DNA from: JAQBVV01 sp965249205
GTDB taxonomy: Bacteria; Acidobacteriota; Vicinamibacteria; Vicinamibacterales; UBA2999
Assembly (NCBI GenBank): GCA_965249205.1
Contig: CBDFLL010000003.1
Location: forward strand, 203,303 to 267,302
Direction of reading: 5' to 3'
Length of the DNA stretch: 64,000 bases
Part shown: in pieces, positions 23,096-31,499 of the stretch
Position numbering within the stretch: the first letter of the stretch is position 1
Layout of the letters: the number at the start of each line of letters is the position of its first letter
Notes under the pieces: generated by a model
Told to the model about the DNA's origin: nothing
What the model saw: the letters and a program-made list of their open reading frames with translations, nothing else
Database searches by the model: none
Program-made: the position numbers and the translations under genes

Positions 23096-24400
23096 ATGCC
23101 CAAGAAATCGACCACGCGTGCAAATCGAGCGACGACACGTGCAGAACCACGCACCATTCAGCAACTCGTGGCCGACCCGCAGAACGCGCGTCGGCATCCG
23201 GAGCGGAACCTCGAGATGATCGAAACGTCCCTCCGTGACGTCGGCGCCGCGCGGAGCATCGTCATCGACGAAACCAACGGCATCCTCGCCGGCGAGGGCG
23301 TCACACGTGCCGCCGCGGCCGCCGGTCTCACCAGGCTCCGGGTGATCGACGGCGACGGCGACGAGCTGGTTGCCGTTCGCCGGCGTGGGCTGACGCCGGA
23401 CCAGAAGACCCGGCTCGCGCTCTACGACAACCGCACGGGTGAGCTGGCCGAGTGGGACGCGGAGATCCTGGACCGCCTGGTCGCGGCCGGGACCGACCTG
23501 TCGGCGTTCTGGTCGAAGGACGAGCTCGACCAGCTGCTCGAGGAGGTCCACCGCACGACCGGGCTGACGGACCCGGATGCGGTACCGGAAGAGCGACCCA
23601 CGGACATCGTCGAGGGCGACCTGTTCGAACTCGGCCGGCATCGCCTGCTGTGCGGCGACAGTACGAGGGCGGCCGACATCGAGCATCTGCTGGCCGGCGC
23701 GGTGCCGCCCTTGATGGTCACCGACCCGCCCTACGGCGTGGACTACGACCCCAGCTGGCGGCTCAAGGCGGGCGTGTCACAAGGCCAGGGCAAGCTCGGC
23801 AAGGTCCTGAACGACGACCAAGCCGATTGGACCGAGGCCTGGCGGCTGTTCCCAGGGGCGGCTGCCTACGTGTGGCATGCCGGACTGAAGTCCTCGATCG
23901 TCCAGTCCTCGCTCGAGCGGGCCCAGTTCACACTCCGGGCGCAGATCATCTGGGCGAAGGATCGGCTGGCGCTCTCACGCGGCGACTACCACTGGCAGCA
24001 CGAGCCGTGCTGGTACGGCGTGCGCGACGGGCGACCAGGGCGGCGCACCGCGGACCGCTCACAGTCCACGCTCTGGCGCATCGAGACGCCATCGGCGCTC
24101 GAGCACCCGCCGGAAGCGGTGACCACCGTCTGGGAGATCCCCACGCGTGAGGATGGCGGCCACGGGCACGGCACGCAGAAGCCCGTCGAGTGCATGGCGC
24201 GCCCGATGCGCAACCACCACGCGCCGGAGATCTTCGAGCCGTTCTGCGGCAGCGGATCGTCCATCATCGCCGCCGAGACGCTGGGGCGGCGCTGCTACGC
24301 CAACGAGCTCAATCCGACGTATGTCCAGCTCGACATCGACCGCTGGGAGGCGTTCACGGGGAAGACGGCCGTCAAGGTCGGCGAGGCGGCCCGTGCCTGA
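23096..24400 (+). CDS. ParB-domain/DNA methyltransferase fusion
   Basis: 434 aa. The ATG at 23096 is preferred over upstream starts because 'MPKKSTTRANR' begins the recognisable protein. Residues 20-130 are a ParB/Srx-like domain ('ADPQNARRHPERNLEMI', 'GAARSIVIDE...GILAGEGV'). The rest is a beta-class methyltransferase with 'TDPPYGVDY' and 'FEPFCGSGSSIIAAE', plus 'HGTQKPVECMARPM'. This fusion is typical just ahead of phage terminase genes. Confidence 0.92.
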   Translation: MPKKSTTRANRATTRAEPRTIQQLVADPQNARRHPERNLEMIETSLRDVGAARSIVIDETNGILAGEGVTRAAAAAGLTRLRVIDGDGDELVAVRRRGLTPDQKTRLALYDNRTGELAEWDAEILDRLVAAGTDLSAFWSKDELDQLLEEVHRTTGLTDPDAVPEERPTDIVEGDLFELGRHRLLCGDSTRAADIEHLLAGAVPPLMVTDPPYGVDYDPSWRLKAGVSQGQGKLGKVLNDDQADWTEAWRLFPGAAAYVWHAGLKSSIVQSSLERAQFTLRAQIIWAKDRLALSRGDYHWQHEPCWYGVRDGRPGRRTADRSQSTLWRIETPSALEHPPEAVTTVWEIPTREDGGHGHGTQKPVECMARPMRNHHAPEIFEPFCGSGSSIIAAETLGRRCYANELNPTYVQLDIDRWEAFTGKTAVKVGEAARA

Positions 24401-24713
24401 GGCCCGAGCACTGGACCCGGTGGCGTTGATCTTCCTGGCCGACGATCGGGACGCGCAGCGCCTGGCGGTGGCCTGGCCGACGCTCGGGGCGCGACCCCGG
24501 CCACGCAAGACCGACCAGGTGATGTTCAGTAAGTGGGCCGCGATCTCCGGCGTGCACATCTACGAGGTGCGCCGGCTCGGGCCGGTCCTGTTCGAGCACG
24601 GCATCTGTAGCCGCGCCGGCACGACCGATCCGTTGGCGATGCGCTACATCAGAGGCATCCTGGCGAAGAGTATCGCGCGCGGGGGCAAGGCCAAGGAGCG
24701 AACCGGCGGATGA
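24393..24713 (+). CDS. Small phage protein before zinc ribbon, unknown
   Basis: 106 aa from GTG 24393 overlapping the methyltransferase stop. 'LDPVALIFLADDRDAQRLAVAWPTLGARPRPRKTDQ' then a basic tail. No domain recognised; coupled on both sides. Confidence 0.5.
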   Translation: MPEARALDPVALIFLADDRDAQRLAVAWPTLGARPRPRKTDQVMFSKWAAISGVHIYEVRRLGPVLFEHGICSRAGTTDPLAMRYIRGILAKSIARGGKAKERTGG

Positions 24714-24928
24714 CCGCGTTGCGTCCGCGGGCGAACGACGAGCCGGCGCGGGTGCGGTGTCCGCACTGCGGGAGCCAGAAGAACCGTGTGCTGCGGGTGC
24801 GGTGTCGCCGTTCGGACTTCGCGGTCGTCCGCCGGCATCGCTGCGAGGATTGCCACCAGCGCTTCTCGAGTACCCAACAGGTCAACGGCGAGCCCGGTGC
24901 CATGGGACCCGCCGACGGCTATACCTGA
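24710..24928 (+). CDS. Zinc-ribbon protein (Ogr/NrdR-like)
   Basis: 72 aa. 'VRCPHCGSQKNRVLRVRCRRSDFAVVRRHRCEDCHQRFSS' places two CxxC pairs about 27 residues apart, as in zinc-ribbon transcription factors such as Ogr/Delta. A late-gene activator role is possible given its place before the late module; unproven. Confidence 0.55.
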   Translation: MTALRPRANDEPARVRCPHCGSQKNRVLRVRCRRSDFAVVRRHRCEDCHQRFSSTQQVNGEPGAMGPADGYT

Positions 24929-24989
24929 TCGCTTGGCGCTGCCGTGGGTGGGTGGGTGCGCGGCCTGGCAGGTTGACGATTTCCATCTT

Positions 24990-25142
24990 GAGCGGCCGCT
25001 GGCCTCCCATGACCTCAACGAGGAACCGGCGGATCTGGACGAGCAAGCCTACCGCTACAACAACCGGAAGGACGCCACGGACTTCGATCGATGCAAGGTA
25101 GCAGCTCCGCAGATCGTCGGTAAGCCGGCCTTGAGGATCTGG
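24990..25142 (+). pseudogene. IS1595 transposase C-terminal relic
   Basis: Encodes 'LDEQAYRYNNRKDATDFDR' and 'VAAPQIVGK', nearly identical to the end of the 18931-19884 transposase. Only the last about 45 codons survive, with no matching upstream domain. Confidence 0.8.
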
Positions 25143-25289
25143 TAGAAGAGTTTGAGCGCCAGCGAGGCCGGGTGCTGGTCATCTGGAGCGTTATGGGTAC
25201 GCTTCCCCTGATGCCGGACCATAGAATGTTGGACTTTCGGGCGCTCTGGAAGGAGTCGCCATGCGGAAGTCCGGGGGAAGCCTTCCGAC

Positions 25290-25620
25290 ATGCCCCGGCT
25301 GGTGACGGCCCTGCGGAGACGTCCCCGCCGACGGGTCGCGACGGGCCGCCCACGACCGTTGTCGCCCACCGCCATCAATCACGTCTGGGCGTACGATTTC
25401 ATTTTCGACACCTGCGCGGACGGCCGTACGCTGAAGTGCCTGACCGTCGTCGATGAGTGGACTCGACGACGAGTGCTTGTTGCTCGAGTGGTTCCGGAAT
25501 CGACTCGAAGCGAAGATCGGGATCGAGGGCTGGCGGCGGCACTACAACGAGGTGCGACCGCACCAGAGCCTCGGCTATCTGACGCCAGCCGAATTCAAAG
25601 CGGCACAGCGTACTGACGCG
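25290..25620 (+). pseudogene. IS3-family OrfB relic with internal deletion
   Basis: First part (25290-25490) encodes 'INHVWAYDFIFDTCADGRTLKCLTVVDEWTR'; the second, in another frame (from about 25453), encodes 'DECLLLEWFRNRLEAKIGIEGWRRHYNEVRPHQSLGYLTP'. These are the start and end of the same OrfB core; the middle (with the second catalytic Asp) is gone. Non-functional. Confidence 0.8.
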
Positions 25621-25948
25621 GGTGACGGGGGGCGCTGCACAGGACGACCACGACGAACGAAGAACTGCTGTAACCGGCGCTGTTCTCAAGTAATCACTGG
25701 TCCGAAGAAACCAGGCACGTCAAGCCTACCCCGGATCGTCACCTCGGTAGGAACTCACGAGCCCACTGGGATCGGTTGGGTGCATCTCTTTGCAGGCAGG
25801 ATCAGATCTTGCCCCAGTGCCAGTGCAGAAGACGATTTTTCGGCGGTTCGTTTGTGCTCATAGAAGACTCACCAGGTGAAGACGGGGGGGGACGTCACTG
25901 CATCACAAAGGAAAGCTTCAACATTAGATCGTATGTCGTAGATTCAAC
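25621..25948. other. Gene-free stretch with one arm of a 33-bp direct repeat
   Basis: No convincing gene. The 33 bp at 25842-25874 (GGCGGTTCG...TGTGCTCATAG...) match 27765-27797 at 30 positions in the same orientation, bracketing the RepA remnant and two lipoprotein genes. Confidence 0.55.
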
Positions 25949-26175
25949 GTGGCTCAGCACCCCAAAAACATGACGGTTGCGCCTACGCCTGGCGGGATGC
26001 AGGTAGTGCGTCGGCAGCTCTACCGGCAGTTTGGGTTGGACCAGGCCATGGCGGGCGACAAGTCTACCCTCAGTAACTTCCGCGCGGACTGTCTCCGCGA
26101 GCTGAAAAAATCAACCGCTCCTGGCCGGACCTGCACTATCAGACGGTCACGGGGGCGCTCGTCCTCTCGCCGTAG
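25949..26175 (+). pseudogene. Plasmid RepA-type replication protein, C-terminal fragment with frameshift
   Basis: 'VVRRQLYRQFGLDQAM.GDKSTLSNFRADCLRELKK' resembles the C-terminus of plasmid RepA initiators. At an A6 run (26105-26110) the frame slips. Adding one base restores 'INRSWPDLHYQTVTGALVLSP' and a stop at 26173-26175, a plausible family end. So it is a remnant with a one-base deletion in a homopolymer. Confidence 0.6.
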
Positions 26176-26215
26176 ACGTAAGCGCCGAAGAGCGACCTCC
26201 TGGTGCACATCATTG

Positions 26216-26866
26216 TCAGGTCCGTTGGGATCGGACCCTGAACTGGAACGTTTCACCTTCGTACTTGTAATCCTTGCTGTTCCGCCCACCAGGCAGGCCT
26301 TCGCTTAAGCCGCTGGACAGACCACCGCACCCTACGATGCACCTACCGTCGAAATTGTACCAAGTTCTATCACCACAACCCTCCCCCTCGATATTTGGGC
26401 CACCGTCGTTAAAGGAGAGTAGAAACTTGTCTTCGTAATTACACGTTTTATCCGGTTGACTGGGACAAGGTACGCTTGTTCCGTCTGGATCAAATGACTT
26501 TAACCCCATTATCTCGAAGTCTTGTTCTTCCGATGGAGAGAAAGGTTGTGACAACGCGCCAGTCACTACCTGTCTTTCTGTCCCGTGCCAGTTAGAAGAG
26601 GTGGCTATCATCTTAGGCGCAAAGGCGAATGTAGTATCCCCAGTGTTTGCCACCGTTCCTCTGATGTTGTATGTGTCATTACCAGCAGGCTCCACACGAA
26701 GGTTCGAAACTGTGAGGTGACCACTGGTTTGCGGAGCGGTCAGAGCGGTCAGAGCGGTCAGAGCGGTCGGAGCGGTCAGAGCGGTCGGAGCGGTCGGACC
26801 GCTGGTGCAACCCAGAAAGCCAACCCAAAAGACCAACGTCGTTACTGAACATCCAATTCTCTTCAC
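26216..26866 (-). CDS. Lipoprotein with TAL/TAP microrepeats
   Basis: 216 aa from GTG 26866 behind GGAGGAG. Lipobox 'GFLGC' at residues 15-19, then a 9-nt tandem repeat encoding Thr-Ala-Leu/Pro units, then an ordered domain ('LRVEPAGNDTYNIRGTVANTGDTTFAF...') like an extracellular Ig/CARDB-type fold, and four or more cysteines near the end. Lower GC than the phage. Probably chromosome-derived cargo. Confidence 0.65.
   Translation of the reverse strand: MKRIGCSVTTLVFWVGFLGCTSGPTAPTALTAPTALTALTALTAPQTSGHLTVSNLRVEPAGNDTYNIRGTVANTGDTTFAFAPKMIATSSNWHGTERQVVTGALSQPFSPSEEQDFEIMGLKSFDPDGTSVPCPSQPDKTCNYEDKFLLSFNDGGPNIEGEGCGDRTWYNFDGRCIVGCGGLSSGLSEGLPGGRNSKDYKYEGETFQFRVRSQRT
26734..26796. repeat. 9-bp tandem repeat, 7 units
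   Basis: Seven copies of GAGCGGTC(A/G) in exact register inside the lipoprotein gene just after its lipobox, encoding a (Thr-Ala-Leu/Pro)n spacer. Unit length is a multiple of three, so copy-number change would keep the frame. Confidence 0.9.
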
Positions 26867-27261
26867 TTAGAGCTCCTCCCTGGCTCACGGACGAAACCAA
26901 TGACCGGCCACAGCAGAAGTGGACCCCGAAACCTGGACAGCGGCTTAAGCGGCCGGGTGTTCGAGGCACCCAACCGGGATTTCCGATTTGCCTTCCCCGA
27001 ACAGGCCGATGCTACACCCGTGAGCCGGTTGCAAGCGGTTTTTCTGATCGCCGACACTCCAGCGCCCTGAACCCCAGAGCCGGGGACCGTCCCGGCCTGA
27101 CATCCACCTGAATCAGCTCGGTTCCACTGCATTTCTCGGACACCTCTCCATGCCTGTGCTCTTTCTTTCGCCACCGTTCTTCGCTGCACTCGTCGACCGT
27201 TAGCTCGCTGGGATCGGCAGCGCCCAGATTCGCCGCAGCATCGCCCCGAACAGGCGCCGTG
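26867..27261. other. Gene-free stretch with IS3-type ends
   Basis: Contains a TGGACCCCGAAACCTGGACAG-like IS3 end at about 26920-26942 and the end relic R2 at 26975-27020 (GGGATTTCCGATTTGCCTTCCCC). I see no supported gene; the reverse-strand frame through it has no recognisable content. Confidence 0.5.
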
Positions 27262-27549
27262 TCAGGTGGCTCTCCGCGAGCAGCAGCCATCGAACTGCGG
27301 ATCGATCATCATCCGCCCCGTGGTGTCGATGTAGCCCCACTTGCCGGTCTCGCTGTCGCCAATCCGGACCGCCGCTAGCCCTTCGCTGAAGCTCAGTGCG
27401 GAATCGAACTGCGGATTGATGGCAAAAGTCCCCGGTGCTCGCGTGCGATCGCTGACGGTGGAGGAGGTGTCGTCGGTGGTGGGAGTCGCGCCGCACGCTG
27501 CAAGCCACAGCGTCAGCGCTACGAGATAGAGTTCGGAGAATCGAATCAC
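27262..27549 (-). pseudogene. WG-repeat lipoprotein, truncated
   Basis: 95 codons from GTG 27549 with a perfect AAGGAGG ribosome site. Lipobox 'LAAC' then 'FAINPQFDSALSFSEGLAAVR' and 'KWGYIDTTGRMMIDPQFDG', which are WG beta-repeats. Such proteins normally carry many repeats; here only one and a half remain before the stop. Truncated chromosome-type gene. Confidence 0.7.
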
Positions 27550-27827
27550 GATAACCTCCTTGTACGTCGCTCTGGGGAGAGATTGGCGCGATCACCGCTC
27601 ACCCGGCCCACCAGACTGCTCTTCCGCTGGCCGGGAGGCCATCCATGCCTTGAGCGCCTCGTTCGTGGCTCGCTGAAGGCTCATATGCGCGGCCGACGCC
27701 GCGTCGCTTGAGAAGACGCTCAGCGACCGGTAAGCCCCGCCTGGGGCCGCGCGGAGCGCGTGGCGGCGGTTCGGCTGTGCTCATAGAAGACTCGCCACGT
27801 ACCGGATAACAGGAGGAATCACCAACG

Positions 27828-28159
27828 CTACCATTGCCCCACGCATCCACCCAGCACGGCGGCGGAGAAGTAATACCACCGGCTGACACTCAGCGTCTCG
27901 TTTTTGATCGCCGGGTCCAGCGCGGTGTAGGCGCCCTCGATCCGCCGCGCCAGACCTTCCATCCGCGCGATCGCCGCTTCGCCGCCTGCTCGGCCTGCGC
28001 GACGACGCCGATCATCGTCGCGTAGAGGGCCTGGACGGCGAGAATCCAGAGCGCGAGAACCGGCCCCAAGATGAACGCCACGAATCGTCCATCGCTCAGT
28101 CGGCATGCGCGAATCCTCGCACCCCGGAGACGATCAGGAGATCCGCCCCCCCCCGTCAC
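27828..28159 (-). pseudogene. Frameshifted small membrane protein
   Basis: The upstream frame gives 'FVAFILGPVLALWILAVQALYATMIGVVAQAEQAA'; at about 27980 sense continues in the other frame with 'IARMEGLARRIEGAYTALDPAIKNETLSVSRWYYFSAAVLGGC'. Together they make one two-helix membrane protein of about 100 aa. A frameshift near the GGCGGCGAAGCGGCG stretch splits it. Confidence 0.5.
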
Positions 28160-28270
28160 CGGTGCCGTGTTTGGTCACCCCGCCTTCTCGGTATCCTCTG
28201 GTTGCCGTCTTTTGCCACACCGTACGGGAGGATCTCCATGCGCCAGCCTTGGCCTGTCTGTGCAGCCTGA

Positions 28271-28696
28271 ATGCCCACAGCCTTACTCCGTCCATGCCCG
28301 GCTGCTGGTGGAACATGCCCCGAGCTCACCGAGGGTGGACCATGTGCCGCGCACGCCAAGCAACGGGAGCAGCGCCGCGGCAGCGCGGCTCGTCGCGGCT
28401 ACGGCCGACGGTGGGAAGCCTTCAGGCGGTTCTTCGTCTCCGCCCTCGTCACCGCCGGCATCACACCCGCCTGCGGTGCCAGCCTGCCGGGTGGACCGCA
28501 CACCAGGCAGTACAGCCACTGCGCGGCCGACGGACGGCTCGAGGTGCGCCACCTCCACCTGGACCACGAGCCGCCGCTGACAGACGACGAGCGGCAGCAC
28601 AGCCGCACGGTGTGCGACCGGGCGCGCGTCGGCCTGCTGTGTTCGTCGTGCCATGCACGGAAGACCCAGACCGAACAGGTCCGAGGTGTCGCGTGA
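28271..28696 (+). CDS. HNH endonuclease of the packaging module
   Basis: 141 aa. 'CPELTEGGPCAAHAKQ' then 'RRGYGRRWEAFRRFFV', 'HLDHEPPLTDDE' and 'VGLLCSSCHARKT' make the HNH pattern with flanking zinc cysteines. HNH proteins immediately before terminase in HK97-like phages are required for cos cleavage with TerL. Located 189 bp before TerS. Confidence 0.88.
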   Translation: MPTALLRPCPAAGGTCPELTEGGPCAAHAKQREQRRGSAARRGYGRRWEAFRRFFVSALVTAGITPACGASLPGGPHTRQYSHCAADGRLEVRHLHLDHEPPLTDDERQHSRTVCDRARVGLLCSSCHARKTQTEQVRGVA

Positions 28697-28884
28697 TGAG
28701 GACGCCGGCTAGCCGCCCAGCGCGACGTAACACGGCGCCGGCCGTACTCACGGCACCGGGGGGGCTAGGTCGCGATTCTTCCAGCACCGTGTGCCTGCGG
28801 ACCGCGCCGGTGGTTTCCGCGCGTGACCGCGAAATGAAATTTGTGGGCGGTGGCAATGTTTCCGGGACCGAGAGGGCGTGACGC
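28697..28884. other. HNH-TerS intergenic, candidate cos region
   Basis: 188 bp without a supported gene between the packaging HNH and TerS. It contains a G7 run (about 28760-28766). In phages with this HNH-TerS order cos often lies nearby; placing it here is inference and no cohesive sequence can be read directly. Confidence 0.3.
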
Positions 28885-29370
28885 ATGGCCGGTCGGCGAC
28901 CGACGTCCGCGGCGATCAAGCTGGTCACGGGCAACCCGGGGAAGCGCCGGGTGCGGGCGGACGAGCCGGTCGCGGTCCCGGGGTGGCCGGCCACGCCGCC
29001 TGGACTCGGGACCGTCGCCGCGGCCGAATGGGTGCGCCTGGCCAGGCTCCTCGCGGGCGAGCTGCGCCTCACGCCAGCCGACGGCCCGCATCTGTTGGTG
29101 GCCGCCAAGGCCTACGGGACGGCGCTCGCATTCGAGAAGCGGGCCCGCCAACGCGGACTGCCGCACGACGAGTGGCGGCGGTTCAAGACCGGCGAGCGCA
29201 TGCAGTGGGACGCATATCGGAAAGCCCTCAATGACCTCTGCCTCAGCCAAGGCACCCGGGCGCGCGCGCACACGGGCGGGCGCGGCCAGTCGCCGTCGAA
29301 GCTCGACGGCTTCCTCCGCGGCACAGCCGGTGGTAAAGCCCGTTCGTCGCCGTCGTCGCGCCGCGCGTAA
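28885..29370 (+). CDS. terS: Terminase small subunit (P27-like)
   Basis: 161 aa. Starts 'MAGRRPTSAAIKLVTGNPGKRR', the typical P27 opening, with a helical centre ('HLLVAAKAYGTALAFEKRAR') and a basic C-terminus. Binds the packaging site and recruits TerL. The TerL start probably overlaps its end. Confidence 0.88.
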   Translation: MAGRRPTSAAIKLVTGNPGKRRVRADEPVAVPGWPATPPGLGTVAAAEWVRLARLLAGELRLTPADGPHLLVAAKAYGTALAFEKRARQRGLPHDEWRRFKTGERMQWDAYRKALNDLCLSQGTRARAHTGGRGQSPSKLDGFLRGTAGGKARSSPSSRRA

Positions 29371-31201
29371 CGACGCGGTCACCGCGTACGCGCGGGCGGT
29401 CGATGCCGGCAGGATCCTCGCGGGTCGGCCGGTGCGTTTGGCGTGTGCCCGCCACCTCCGCGATCTGGATGCGCAGGGCACGCCGGCGTTTCCGTTCGTG
29501 TTCACGCCCGCGCGCGCGGAGCGGCTGTTCTCGTTCTTCCGCGACTTTCTCACCCTGGACGACGGTGCGCCGTTTGAACTGATGCCCTGGCTACAGTTCG
29601 TCTTCGGCTCGATCGCGGGCTGGGTCGACGCCGAGGGGTTGCGCCGCTTCCAGACCGGGTTCCTGGAAACGGCGAAAGGCACCGGCAAGACACCGGCGGC
29701 GGCCGGCTTCGGCCTGTTCGGCCTGGTGGCGGACGACGAGCAGTCGGCGGAGGTCTACTCGCTCGGGGTCAACGGCGACCAGGCGATCTATTTGTTCCAG
29801 TTCGCCAAGGCGATGGCGGAGCGGTCGGACGACCTGCGTGACCTGCTCGACATCGGGGAGCGGAACCTGGCCTGGCTCGATCGGCGGTCGTTCTTCCGCC
29901 CGCTGACCTCAGAGGGGCGCAGCCTCGACAACAAACGGCCGCACATCGCGCTCATCGATGAGCTGCACGAACATCCGAGCGACGTCATTGCCGACAAGAT
30001 GAAGCTCGGGTTCAAGGGGCGCGCGCAGCCGTTCCGGCTCGAGCTGACCAACTCCGGCCACGACAAGACCTCGGTCTGTTGGGACCATCACGACTATGCC
30101 CTCAAGGTGCTCGACCGGGTCATCGACGACGAGCGCTGGTTCGCCTACGTGTGCCAGCTCGACCCGTGCGAGGCCTGCCGGGAGGCGGGCGCGACCCAGC
30201 CGAGCGACGGCTGCCCCCGGTGCGACGACTGGACCGACGAGCGGGTGTGGTTGAAGACGCACCCGAGCCTCGGCGTCACGATTCAGGTCGAGCGGATCCG
30301 GGAGTTCGTACGGACGGCGCTGCACAGCCCGCGCGAGCAGAACCGGGTCAAGCGGCTGTACTTTTGCCTGTGGACACAGTCACACACGATCTGGCTCCCG
30401 ACGGACACGTGGGATGCCTGCCGGGTCGAGCCGCTGCCGCCGCGCCGGGACGTGCCGAGCGCCGCGGCCTTCGATATGTCGATGAAGGTCGACTTGACGG
30501 CCGGGGTGGTCGCGCAGCGCATCGAGGATCCGCCCGAGACGGAGCCCGAGGAGGTGGAGCTCGAAGAGCACGACAACGGGCAGACGGTGCGCAGGCTCTG
30601 GAGCGTCAACTATTCGATCGACCTGCATCCGTACTTCTGGATTCCGGAAGACACGCTGATCGAGCGGGTCCGGCACGAGCGCATCCCGTATGACGTGTGG
30701 AAGAGGCTGGGGCACCTCCGGACGACGCCGGGCCCGGTCATCGATCACCACCTGATTCACGACCAGTTCGTCACCGAGATCGGACCGCGGTTCAACGTCC
30801 AGCGCATCGGCTATGACCCGTACAACGCCACGGAGTTCGCGGTCGGCCTCCGCGATCGCGCGAAGTACACCGTTGTGGAGGTCGGACAGGGGCGGAAGCT
30901 GTCGGAGTTCATCAAGCTGTTTGAGGCCTTGGTCCGACTGCGACGCGTGCGCCACACCGGCAACCTGGTCCTGGCCTGGTGCGTGTCGAACAGCGAGCCC
31001 AAGCAGGACCGGTACGAGAACGTCTGGCTCGAGAAGAGTGGACCCACGAAACGCATCGACGGCGCGATCGCGGCGGTCATGGCAGTGAGCCAGGTGATCG
31101 TGCTGCCGGCGCCGCGATCGAGCCGACGTGGCCGAGCGCGTGTCTGGACACCAGAGGGATTCAGGGAGGTGGGGGGTGATGTGTCGCAGCCTACTGCGTA
31201 G
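29330..31201 (+). CDS. terL: Terminase large subunit (HK97-like)
   Basis: About 623 aa when begun at GTG 29330; ATG 29231 is an alternative and the frame is open further upstream over TerS. ATPase motor: Walker A-like 'GFLETAKGTGKTPAAA', Walker B 'HIALIDELHEH'. The nuclease domain has 'AFDMSMKVDLTAG' and 'IGYDPYNATEFAVGL' as RNase H-like acidic motifs. Packages DNA into the prohead. Confidence 0.93.
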   Translation: MVKPVRRRRRAARNDAVTAYARAVDAGRILAGRPVRLACARHLRDLDAQGTPAFPFVFTPARAERLFSFFRDFLTLDDGAPFELMPWLQFVFGSIAGWVDAEGLRRFQTGFLETAKGTGKTPAAAGFGLFGLVADDEQSAEVYSLGVNGDQAIYLFQFAKAMAERSDDLRDLLDIGERNLAWLDRRSFFRPLTSEGRSLDNKRPHIALIDELHEHPSDVIADKMKLGFKGRAQPFRLELTNSGHDKTSVCWDHHDYALKVLDRVIDDERWFAYVCQLDPCEACREAGATQPSDGCPRCDDWTDERVWLKTHPSLGVTIQVERIREFVRTALHSPREQNRVKRLYFCLWTQSHTIWLPTDTWDACRVEPLPPRRDVPSAAAFDMSMKVDLTAGVVAQRIEDPPETEPEEVELEEHDNGQTVRRLWSVNYSIDLHPYFWIPEDTLIERVRHERIPYDVWKRLGHLRTTPGPVIDHHLIHDQFVTEIGPRFNVQRIGYDPYNATEFAVGLRDRAKYTVVEVGQGRKLSEFIKLFEALVRLRRVRHTGNLVLAWCVSNSEPKQDRYENVWLEKSGPTKRIDGAIAAVMAVSQVIVLPAPRSSRRGRARVWTPEGFREVGGDVSQPTA

Positions 31202-31499
31202 CGTTGCACTCGGTGTGTGGCTCGGAGTCGTGGCGATGGGCCGCGTCATAGGGCGAGGCCTCTCCGTGATCGGTCAGCTTGGACTTCTGTTCGGCCGCGC
31301 GGTGGCGAGCGCTTTCGGCCAGGACGAGCTCGCCCTCATCGCCGCCCTCGGGCTGATCGCCTTCGGGCTGTGGGACGTCTGGCGGCCTGGCAGCTTCATC
31401 GCCCCGGGCATCGTGCTGTTGTGGATCTACTTGCCGGCTCGCCTGCCGTTCGTGGTCACGCCGGCGGGCCAGACGAGGAAGGCACGGAGGACCAGCTAA
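31179..31499 (+). CDS. Membrane protein between TerL and portal
   Basis: 106 aa from ATG 31179 with GGAGGTGGGGGGTG before it; its start overlaps the TerL end. Two or three hydrophobic helices ('LLRSVALGVWLGVVAMGRV', 'LALIAALGLIAFGLW', 'FIAPGIVLLWIYL'). Location between TerL and portal is unusual for a membrane protein. Function unknown. Confidence 0.6.
   Translation: MCRSLLRSVALGVWLGVVAMGRVIGRGLSVIGQLGLLFGRAVASAFGQDELALIAALGLIAFGLWDVWRPGSFIAPGIVLLWIYLPARLPFVVTPAGQTRKARRTS

Noticed and set aside
26734..26796. CRISPR-like array
   Set aside because: Units are 9 bp with no spacers and encode an in-frame protein repeat.
27599..27889. 96-codon reverse-strand gene
   Set aside because: Low-complexity N-terminus; the natural-looking 'AAHMSLQRATNEALKAWM' lies in another frame without a start, so the region is a relic at best.
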